64,000 nt of DNA from the NCBI RefSeq assembly GCF_000967725.1, contig NZ_JXYE01000002.1:558001-622000 (forward strand), given 5' to 3'. This document shows, piece after piece, positions 57,569 to 64,000 of the stretch (positions are counted from its first letter, which is position 1; every line of letters starts with the position of its first letter). Below the pieces are notes generated by a model. It was not told where the DNA came from, did not search any database, and saw only the letters and a program-made list of their open reading frames with translations. Made by a program: the position numbers and the translations under genes. This DNA comes from Loktanella sp. S4079. Lineage in GTDB: Bacteria > Pseudomonadota > Alphaproteobacteria > Rhodobacterales > Rhodobacteraceae.

Positions 57569-58086
57569 TTCATCTGTCATATTCGGAATTCAATTGGGGC
57601 AGGGGCGCAATTCGCTTTTGCCCCTTTTGCATTTGAAGTGGCTAAATTTGCCAAAAATGCCGCTGATTTGTTCAAATCGCCCACTGGTAAGCTGCGCGTG
57701 AACGGAAAAGAAACAGTTTCCGATTGTAATCTGACGCAGTCCTCCCTTATGTATGAGGAACGGGTGACGCAGGTTTGGCCTGCAGCCTCGAAAGATTCTC
57801 TGCATCAATACTGATGTGATCGTATTGAGCGCAGCTGATTTGATCCGAAGGGATCAGAAGAACGCTCTGGTCGCGCGACGATACACGCCGACCGGGCCCT
57901 GAATGGGCCTTAGCTTGATCTAAGGTCGGAGAAGAAACGCGATGCAACGCGCGACGTATATAGGCAAGGATGCAGCGGCCCTGAGGGGCCTCGCTTTCGC
58001 CCGCGCGCAGATCGCCTTAATCAGACATGTAACACGAACAACAGCGCCCCCCGGGGCGGCGTTCGGGTTATGTGCGAACGGAAAAT
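57569..58086 (+). promoter_or_regulatory. 518-base region: dctD-like terminator and long structured rne leader
   Basis: No convincing gene. After the terminator at 57596-57628 the stretch to the rne start carries several perfect short hairpins: TGATCC/GGATCA with loop GAAG (57841-57856), GGCCC/GGGCC (57895-57909), CCTTAG/CTAAGG (57908-57925), GGCCC/GGGCC with loop TGAG (57977-57990), and CGCCCC/GGGGCG (58045-58058). RNase E genes of other bacteria have long leaders that let RNase E cut its own mRNA; this leader fits that pattern by analogy. Confidence 0.6.
57596..57628 (+). terminator. Terminator after the DctD-like gene
   Basis: GGGGCA (57596-57601) pairs with TGCCCC (57619-57624), or AGGGGC (57601-57606) with GCCCCT (57620-57625), followed by TTTT. 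Confidence 0.6.
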
Positions 58087-60837
58087 ATGCCAAAGAAAAT
58101 GCTCATCGATGCGACACACGCGGAAGAAACCCGCGTTGTGGTCGTAGACGGCAACAAGGTCGAAGAATTTGATTTTGAAAGCCAATTCAAGCGCCAGTTA
58201 GCTGGCAACATATACCTCGCTAAGGTTACGCGCGTCGAACCATCACTGCAGGCCGCATTTGTCGACTACGGCGGCAATCGGCATGGGTTTCTTGCGTTCT
58301 CTGAAATCCATCCCGACTACTACCAAATCCCCGTCGCTGATCGCGAGGCGCTGATTGCCGAAGAAAAGGCATATGCAGAAAGTTTGAAAGCCGAAGCTGA
58401 AGCCGAAGCGGAAAAGCCCAAGCGTCGTCGGAGCCGTTCAAAGCCAAAGGCTGCGCCCGTTGAAACAGAAGATGCGGTCGTAACGGCAGAGGTCGCCGAA
58501 GAAGAAGCCAAGGAAGTGGTTGAAACGACATCAGAAGCACCCGCTACTGATGTTGTCGAACCCGTTGAAACGCCCGAAGAGACCACTTCAGGTGATATTG
58601 CTGGCATGGAAACCATCGACCTTGGCGAAGACGAGGATGAGGACGAAGGTAACTCTCCGATGGTCTTGGTCGGTGAAACGCCTGTTGAAACGCCCGCCGC
58701 TGATGAGGCAGATGCCGACGATGATGCAGATGCTGAGTCCGATGCAAAGGATGACGACATCGAAAGCGTCGCCGAAGAGGACGATACTGATGATGTTCGT
58801 CCCGTACGCAAGCCGCGCCCCAAGCGTTACAAAATCCAAGAAGTCATCAAGGTCCGTCAGGTTCTGCTGATCCAAGTGGTCAAAGAAGAACGTGGCAACA
58901 AAGGTGCGGCGCTCACGACATATCTTTCGTTGGCGGGGCGCTACTGCGTTTTGATGCCAAATACGGCTCGTGGCGGCGGGATCAGCCGCAAAATCACGAA
59001 CGCTTCTGATCGCAAAAAGCTCAAGGAAATTGCGGGTGAGATGACTGTCCCTGATGGGGCGGGCCTGATCATTCGCACCGCTGGCGCTCAGCGCACCAAG
59101 GCCGAGATCAAGCGCGACTATGAATACCTGCAACGTATGTGGGAACAGATCCGCGAATTGACTTTGAAGTCGGTGGCACCTGCCAAGATTTACGAAGAAG
59201 GTGATCTGATCAAACGCTCGATCCGCGATCTTTATTCAAAAGAGATCGATGAGGTGATCGTCGCGGGCGAGGCGGGGTATCGCACCGCAAAGGACTTCAT
59301 GAAGATGATCATGCCGTCCCACGCCAAGAACGTGAAATACTACAGCGAACAACTGCCGCTCTACGCCCGCTATCAGGTCGAAGGCTATTTGGGCGGTATG
59401 TTTAACCCAACCGTTCAACTTCCATCGGGCGGCTATATCGTGATCGGCATCACAGAGGCGCTGGTTGCTATTGATGTAAACTCTGGCCGCGCCACGAAGG
59501 AGGGTTCGATTGAGCAAACCGCGCTCAAGACCAACCTTGAGGCCGCGGACGAGGTCGCTCGACAACTGCGCCTGCGTGATTTGGCTGGTCTAATCGTCAT
59601 CGACTTTATCGACATGGACGAGCGCAAGAACAACAGCGCCGTCGAAAAACGTTTTAAAGAGAAGCTCAAGACAGATCGTGCCCGTATTCAGGTCGGTCGT
59701 ATTTCTGGCTTTGGCCTGTTGGAAATGTCACGTCAGCGACTGCGTCCGGGTATGCTCGAGGCGACAACACAGATGTGTTCGCACTGTCACGGCACGGGTC
59801 TGCTGCGTTCAGACGATAACGTATCGCTTTCCATTCTACGTCAACTCGAAGAAGAAGGCGTGCGCGGGCGCTCCAAAGAAGTGTTGGTCAAGGCCCCAAT
59901 CGCCATTGCCAACTTCTTGATGAACGGCAAACGCGAGCATATCGGCGACATCGAAGCCCGTTATGGTCTGTCGGTTCGGATCGAATGCGACCCAACGCTG
60001 GTATCGCCGGACTTTGCCATCGAAAAGTTCAAGACCGCCACGCGCGTCATTCCAGAGGCCGCACCTGTTGTGACGACTTTGGTTGATATGGATGACGAAG
60101 ACCTGAATGCTGAGGCTGACGAGGCTGAAGCCAACTCAGAGATCGATGGCGAAGAGAAGCCAAAGCGCAAGCGCCGTCGTCGTCGCCGTCGTCGCGGCGG
60201 TAGCGGCAATGGTGACAACCAGCAGGGTGAGGCGGCTGAAAATGGCGCTGAGGCTGAGGAGGCCACAACCCAAGACGCCGTGGATACCCCAACTGAGGAA
60301 GCCAAGGAAGAGCCTGCAGAAAAGCCAAAGCGCAAGCGGACCCGCAAATCCTCGGCCAAGTCCAAAACTGAGGGTGAAGAACCGCAAGAGCAAGCTGCAG
60401 AAGCGTCAGAGGCTACCGACGATGAAAAGCCTGCGCCTAAGAAACGCACGCGTTCGCGCAAAAAGGTAACCGAAGAATCCGCAGAGGCGAGCGAAGCTGC
60501 GCCCGCCGAAGCCGAAGACAAACCTGCCGAGGAAAAACCAAAGCCAAAGCGGCGTAGCCGGGCCAAACCGAAACCTGCGCCCGAGGCCGAAGCAGTAGAG
60601 GAGCCAGCTGCTGAGACGGTAGCTGAACCAGTTGCTGAAGTTGTAGCCGAGCCTACACCTGAAGCGACGCCGCAAGACACAGCAACACCTGAGCCTGTTC
60701 AGGACACAGCCCCGGTTGAGGTCGTATCGGCGGAGCCTGAGACAGCACCAGCACCTGCGCCAGAGCCTGTTGTTGCTGACACGCCAGAAGAAGCGCCAAA
60801 GCCAAAACGCAAAGGCTGGTGGTCGCTGGGCCGGTAG
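58087..60837 (+). CDS. rne: Ribonuclease E
   Basis: Single-strand endoribonuclease and degradosome core, 916 residues. The N-terminal S1 domain (MPKKMLIDATHAEETRVVVVDG, AFVDYGGNRHGFLAF) is interrupted by an acidic Glu/Ala/Asp-rich insert at about residues 100-250 before it resumes at KYKIQEVIKVRQVLLIQV. The catalytic core follows with GFGLLEMSRQRLRP and the zinc-link CSHCHGTG near residue 562. The C-terminal ~230 residues are low-complexity with basic RNA-binding blocks (KPKRKRRRRRRRRGG). The end KGWWSLGR holds the GWW motif that binds PNPase in Caulobacter. ATG 58087 begins the conserved N-terminus. A terminator follows. Confidence 0.96.
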   Translation: MPKKMLIDATHAEETRVVVVDGNKVEEFDFESQFKRQLAGNIYLAKVTRVEPSLQAAFVDYGGNRHGFLAFSEIHPDYYQIPVADREALIAEEKAYAESLKAEAEAEAEKPKRRRSRSKPKAAPVETEDAVVTAEVAEEEAKEVVETTSEAPATDVVEPVETPEETTSGDIAGMETIDLGEDEDEDEGNSPMVLVGETPVETPAADEADADDDADAESDAKDDDIESVAEEDDTDDVRPVRKPRPKRYKIQEVIKVRQVLLIQVVKEERGNKGAALTTYLSLAGRYCVLMPNTARGGGISRKITNASDRKKLKEIAGEMTVPDGAGLIIRTAGAQRTKAEIKRDYEYLQRMWEQIRELTLKSVAPAKIYEEGDLIKRSIRDLYSKEIDEVIVAGEAGYRTAKDFMKMIMPSHAKNVKYYSEQLPLYARYQVEGYLGGMFNPTVQLPSGGYIVIGITEALVAIDVNSGRATKEGSIEQTALKTNLEAADEVARQLRLRDLAGLIVIDFIDMDERKNNSAVEKRFKEKLKTDRARIQVGRISGFGLLEMSRQRLRPGMLEATTQMCSHCHGTGLLRSDDNVSLSILRQLEEEGVRGRSKEVLVKAPIAIANFLMNGKREHIGDIEARYGLSVRIECDPTLVSPDFAIEKFKTATRVIPEAAPVVTTLVDMDDEDLNAEADEAEANSEIDGEEKPKRKRRRRRRRRGGSGNGDNQQGEAAENGAEAEEATTQDAVDTPTEEAKEEPAEKPKRKRTRKSSAKSKTEGEEPQEQAAEASEATDDEKPAPKKRTRSRKKVTEESAEASEAAPAEAEDKPAEEKPKPKRRSRAKPKPAPEAEAVEEPAAETVAEPVAEVVAEPTPEATPQDTATPEPVQDTAPVEVVSAEPETAPAPAPEPVVADTPEEAPKPKRKGWWSLGR

Positions 60838-60862
60838 TTGCCAGTTTGGTCACAAAATCGAA

Positions 60863-60887
60863 ACGCCGCCCCATGCGAGGGCGGCGT
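60863..60887. terminator. Terminator after rne
   Basis: ACGCCGCCC (60863-60871) pairs with GGGCGGCGT (60879-60887), then TTTCGTTTT. It separates rne from the convergent tusA-like gene. Confidence 0.88.
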
Positions 60888-60894
60888 TTTCGTT

Positions 60895-61122
60895 TTAGGC
60901 TTTTTCAATCAGATAGATTTGGGCGCCGTCGGATTCATGCGTGTCGATCAACTGATGACCAGATTCAGCACAAAAATGCGGGACGTCAATTATCGCGGCA
61001 GGGTCGTCTGCCACCATCCGCAAGACTTGACCTTTGTCGAGGGCCATCAATCGTTTGCGCGCTTTGAGCACAGGAAGCGGGCAGAGCAGCCCGCGGGCAT
61101 CAAGTTCAGCATCATAGGTCAT
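60895..61122 (-). CDS. TusA/SirA-family sulfur carrier protein
   Basis: A 75-residue member of the TusA family. The CPxP motif is LDARGLLCPLPVLKA with its sulfur-carrying Cys near residue 14. Such proteins pass persulfide sulfur for tRNA thiolation, molybdenum cofactor or other pathways. The neighbour ccdA (divergent) handles thiol electrons, so a link through sulfur redox is possible but only suggested by position. Confidence 0.9.
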   Translation of the reverse strand: MTYDAELDARGLLCPLPVLKARKRLMALDKGQVLRMVADDPAAIIDVPHFCAESGHQLIDTHESDGAQIYLIEKA

Positions 61123-61225
61123 ACACTTCGCTTAGAAGGGATATTTCAACATGTCCACTAAGATGTGAAAAATCGGCAGGTGACCCGGCCTGACTTGTCG
61201 CTTAGGAAGGGGCCAGAGGTACCCT

Positions 61226-61981
61226 ATGTTTGAAACAACAACGATCTTTGATGCCGCATTGATGCCTGCGATGGTGGTCGCAATAGCTGCAGGTATCCTG
61301 TCGTTCTTAAGCCCCTGTGTCTTGCCGGTTGTTCCGCCATATCTGGCCTACATGGGTGGGGTATCTGTCAATGAAATGGAGGCCCAGTCAGCCGCACGCA
61401 AACGAGTGTTGATTGCCGCGCTGTTCTTTGTCCTTGGTCTCTCGACGGTATTTGTTCTGCTTGGATTGGCGTTTTCGACGATGGGCCGCGCGCTGCTACA
61501 GTTTCAGGACTATTTTACCACGATTGCTGGGATTACTGTGATGATCTTGGGGGCGCATTTCGTGGGGGTCTACCGTATCGGGTTCCTGGATCGTGAAATG
61601 CGCGTGGATGCAGGGGATCGTGGCGGATCAGCTTTTGGCGCATATCTCTTGGGGCTTGCCTTTGCATTTGGATGGACTCCCTGCTTGGGCCCAATCCTGG
61701 GCGCAATCCTAAGCCTCGCTGCCTCAGAGGCGAGCATTGGGCGCGGAACATTGTTGCTTGCGGTCTACGCGGTCGGTCTGGGCATTCCTTTTTTGCTCGT
61801 CGCGGCGTTTTTCCCAAGGCTCAAGGGGATGATGGACTGGATGAAACGCCACCTTAGCCAAATCGAACGCGCCTCTGGACTGCTCTTGTGGACTGTGGGG
61901 CTGATGATGATCACGGGACAATTCGCCGCGATAAGCTATTGGTTGCTCGAGAATTTCCCTGCGCTCGCCGCTGTGGGTTAA
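61226..61981 (+). CDS. ccdA: CcdA-type thiol-disulfide membrane transporter
   Basis: A 251-residue inner-membrane protein with six hydrophobic helices that carries electrons from cytoplasmic thioredoxin to the periplasm for cytochrome c maturation. The two redox Cys are in FLSPCVLPVVPPYLAYMGG near residue 31 and FGWTPCLGPILG near residue 152. It stands in the DsbD-beta/CcdA family. It is divergent from the tusA-like gene. Confidence 0.92.
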   Translation: MFETTTIFDAALMPAMVVAIAAGILSFLSPCVLPVVPPYLAYMGGVSVNEMEAQSAARKRVLIAALFFVLGLSTVFVLLGLAFSTMGRALLQFQDYFTTIAGITVMILGAHFVGVYRIGFLDREMRVDAGDRGGSAFGAYLLGLAFAFGWTPCLGPILGAILSLAASEASIGRGTLLLAVYAVGLGIPFLLVAAFFPRLKGMMDWMKRHLSQIERASGLLLWTVGLMMITGQFAAISYWLLENFPALAAVG

Positions 61982-62039
61982 GACTTATGTTTTGTGAAAT
62001 GATCCGCTAACCTGCCGAAAGACAGGAAAAGGATCACAG

Positions 62040-63311
62040 ATGACCGACCAGAACCATCAGGTCAAAAAACGCCGGGTGTTTCACATTCCCGGATATGATC
62101 CGATCCATCCGCGCCGTTACCGCGAGCTATATCGCACCGAAAGCGCGGCGCAGGCGCAAATCAGCGGTTACGAGATTGATGTTCAGGCACGGCAATCTGA
62201 GCAATCCTTTGGCTGGTCGGTCAACGCCCACATTGATGAACAAGATGTGGCGGCCCGGATCGACGTGTTGGTGTGGTCCGATATCGTGCGCGATAGTATG
62301 GCGCAGTCCATTCCGGCAACTTACTGGCAGTTAGTGCAAACCGCGTGGATCTACATCAGCTCTGGCACGCTGCGCCGTCTGATGTGGATGCGCAAAGGGC
62401 CGGTGATCGCGGCGCTTTATCCTGTGGGCATGCTGCTGCTTCAGCTACTGGTCGCGCTTGGGCTTGGGTTGATACTTGGGAACACTGTCCAAAGCATTCT
62501 GACAAAGGTTGGCACATTAACTGGTATTGGGCTCATCGAAACTGGGGGGTCTTGGGTCGGTTGGGCTCTCAAATACCTTCTTTGGGCATTTGTCACGGTG
62601 CAACTGTTGCGCTGGTTTAAGGGCAAAGATAATAAATTCTTTGCCTACTACCTAATGCATGACTATGCATTCTCAGCGCGGCTCAATGGTGCAAACCCAC
62701 CTGCATTAGAAGAGCGGATGAAATCCTTTGGTGATACAATCGCAGAGGCATTTCGAAGCAATGTTGATGAGGTTCTCGTCGTTGGGCATTCATCGGGGGC
62801 GCATTTGGCGGTTTCAATTCTAGCCGATCTGATACGGCAGGGGCGGGTGCCTGCCAATGGACCCAAGCTCGCGTTCTTGTCATTGGGGCAGGTGGTGCCG
62901 ATGGTCTCTTTCTTGCCCAAGGCGCGCCGACTGCGGACTGATCTGGCATTTTTATCTACCCAGAACGCCTTAACATGGGTCGATGTGACTGCGCCGGGTG
63001 ATGGCTGTTCCTTTGCGCTTTGCGATCCAGTGAGCGTCACAGGCGTTGCGCCGCCCGGCAAACATTGGCCCTTGGTCATATCAGCAGCCTATACGCAGAG
63101 CCTGACGCCAGCACGCTGGAAGGAGCTGCGTTGGCGTTTCTTTCGCCTGCATTTCCAATACCTCTGTGCGTTTGATCAGCCCAAAGATTACGACTATTTT
63201 CAGATCACCGCAGGACCGATGACGCTCGCGCAGCGCTTCAAAGATAGGCCGCCATCGCGGTCACGTATTGATGTGGTCGCCTCGAAATATACTTCGGTGC
63301 TACCGTTGTGA
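62040..63311 (+). CDS. Membrane-associated alpha/beta hydrolase of unknown substrate
   Basis: A 423-residue protein. It starts with a soluble part that names the fold entry VFHIPGYDPIHPRRY, then two hydrophobic helices (about residues 122-150 and 175-197), then a hydrolase half with the nucleophile elbow VVGHSSGAHLAV near residue 250. Further catalytic Asp and His cannot be assigned with certainty. The fold interruption by membrane helices is unusual. AAAAGGATCACAG precedes the ATG. Its stop overlaps the P450 start (GTGA), so the two probably act in one pathway, perhaps on a lipid-like substrate. Confidence 0.72.
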   Translation: MTDQNHQVKKRRVFHIPGYDPIHPRRYRELYRTESAAQAQISGYEIDVQARQSEQSFGWSVNAHIDEQDVAARIDVLVWSDIVRDSMAQSIPATYWQLVQTAWIYISSGTLRRLMWMRKGPVIAALYPVGMLLLQLLVALGLGLILGNTVQSILTKVGTLTGIGLIETGGSWVGWALKYLLWAFVTVQLLRWFKGKDNKFFAYYLMHDYAFSARLNGANPPALEERMKSFGDTIAEAFRSNVDEVLVVGHSSGAHLAVSILADLIRQGRVPANGPKLAFLSLGQVVPMVSFLPKARRLRTDLAFLSTQNALTWVDVTAPGDGCSFALCDPVSVTGVAPPGKHWPLVISAAYTQSLTPARWKELRWRFFRLHFQYLCAFDQPKDYDYFQITAGPMTLAQRFKDRPPSRSRIDVVASKYTSVLPL

Positions 63312-64000
63312 AACGGATCCCCCCGAAACCAACCGCGCGCCCTGAACGCGTATCTTTAATGCGCTATATGCGCTTGTTTCGGCGTGATATCTTATCGGCG
63401 CAACCTGCCAAACTGTACCGTGCGTGGATGGCAGAGTTTCGGACGCCGTTTTTCCGCAGCTACCTCGTGAATGATCCCGATCTGATAAAAAAGGTGCTCA
63501 AGACCCGGCCAGACCAATTCCCAAAATCGGATCGCGTGGGCGCAGGCTTGCGACCCTTGCTGGGTGACAGCGTGTTCTTGACGAATGGCGAGACTTGGAA
63601 ACGGCAGCGCCGCATCATTGACCCTGCCTTTGATGGGGGGCGCCTGCGCGATACGTTTCCGGGTATGATCGCGGCTGGCAAGGCAGCGCAATTGCGCTTT
63701 GCGGAACTGGCAGACGGGGCGCCCCAAGAAATCGAGGCGCTGACGAGCCATGCCGCTGCCGATGTGATTTTTCGTACGCTGTTTTCGCTGCCGATCGAAG
63801 ACGAACTTGCGCAGCAAGTGTTTGTTGAGTTTCGCGACTATCAGCGAAGCCAGCCGATTTTGAACCTTGCTGCCTTTATTCCGGGTCCTCGCTGGATGCC
63901 GCGGTTTTTTCGGCGCGACACGAAACACGCGGCAAAGCGTATTAGGGCGCTTATCACGGAATTGACCGTCAATCGCCTAGAAATGATTAAGGCAGGGACC
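63308..64000 (+). CDS. Cytochrome P450 (3' end missing)
   Basis: 231 codons are present before the window ends; the haem-binding Cys region lies outside. The N-terminal part is clear: FRSYLVNDPDLIKKVL, the C-helix GETWKRQRRIIDPAF near residue 97 with the Trp and Arg that hold haem propionates, and the following LRDTFPGMI. P450s insert oxygen into C-H bonds with electrons from a ferredoxin partner. It begins with GTG inside the stop of the membrane hydrolase gene. No membrane anchor is seen, so it is a soluble bacterial type. The substrate is unknown. Confidence 0.87.
   Translation, partial: MKRIPPKPTARPERVSLMRYMRLFRRDILSAQPAKLYRAWMAEFRTPFFRSYLVNDPDLIKKVLKTRPDQFPKSDRVGAGLRPLLGDSVFLTNGETWKRQRRIIDPAFDGGRLRDTFPGMIAAGKAAQLRFAELADGAPQEIEALTSHAAADVIFRTLFSLPIEDELAQQVFVEFRDYQRSQPILNLAAFIPGPRWMPRFFRRDTKHAAKRIRALITELTVNRLEMIKAGT

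Noticed and set aside
57942..58172. 76-codon open frame in the rne leader running into rne in another frame
   Set aside because: No ribosome site of note and no family; its second half is a shadow of rne. A leader peptide cannot be excluded but is not supported.
63392..63928. 178-codon open frame on the minus strand at the window end
   Set aside because: Antisense to the clear cytochrome P450 reading frame, which runs off the window.

Overview
The window looks like ordinary chromosomal DNA of a marine alphaproteobacterium of the Roseobacter group (Rhodobacterales). This rests on gene content: a CckA hybrid kinase, a zeta-type F1-ATPase inhibitor, an RNase E with a long acidic insertion in its S1 domain and a C-terminal GWW motif, an Agl-type alpha-glucoside uptake system, and a methionine synthase split into separate proteins. 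I cannot name the genus. I see no insertion sequence, prophage, CRISPR array, rRNA operon or obvious pseudogene. Nearly all DNA is coding. Both end genes (cbiD and a cytochrome P450) are cut by the window edges.

Layout. 1-2.8 kb: end of a cobalamin operon (cbiD, cobK) running with overlapping codons into a DNA glycosylase and an esterase. 2.9-9.2 kb: degenerate GGDEF protein, HNH nuclease, the zwf-pgl-pgi sugar-phosphate operon with a palindromic operator, an A24-peptidase-like protein lacking a catalytic Asp, RidA, and tRNA-Gly(CCC). 9.2-17.1 kb: RamA-like corrinoid reactivase, membrane-anchored LuxR-type regulator, guaB, an RsmB-type methyltransferase, and cckA with a CtrA-like site. 17.1-27.4 kb: alpha-glucoside catabolism (aglR-bglA-glk facing aglE-F-G-A-K). 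27.4-29.8 kb: methyltetrahydrofolate:corrinoid methyltransferase, MetF-like reductase and a PF13769 protein. 30-42.7 kb: ppx, rlmE, sulfotransferase, recA, alaS, DUF1330, VOC protein, typA, SMR transporter, TbpB-like lipoprotein, YitT protein, icd. 42.8-48.1 kb: a CAU-anticodon tRNA, purM-purN, rnd, sufE, then an operon of corrinoid protein, a 54-residue membrane protein and DUF1638. 48.2-57.6 kb: radical SAM protein, homocysteine methyltransferase overlapping an MprF-like protein, zeta inhibitor, purC-purS-purQ, and a DctB/DctD-like two-component pair. 57.6-64 kb: long structured leader and rne, tusA, ccdA, and a membrane hydrolase overlapping a P450.

How the genes work together. The most coherent system is a methionine synthase in pieces: a homocysteine-binding protein (49.3-50.3 kb), a B12-binding protein (47.4-48.1 kb), a methyl-folate-binding protein (27.5-28.5 kb), MetF to make methyl-folate, and an ATP- and Fe-S-dependent RamA-like reactivator (9.2-11.3 kb) in place of the missing MetH reactivation domain. 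Cobalamin genes lie at the window start. From memory, a three-part synthase of this kind has been reported in Phaeobacter, so the core idea is not new. The PF13769 protein, the DUF1638 protein, the tiny membrane protein and the paired palindromic sites at 29851-29882 are candidate extra parts whose roles are not settled. The second theme is sugar use: AglEFGK imports alpha-glucosides, AglA and BglA release glucose, Glk phosphorylates it, and Zwf/Pgl/Pgi pass it on. LacI-type operators with the same AGCGCT core lie upstream of both aglE and zwf.
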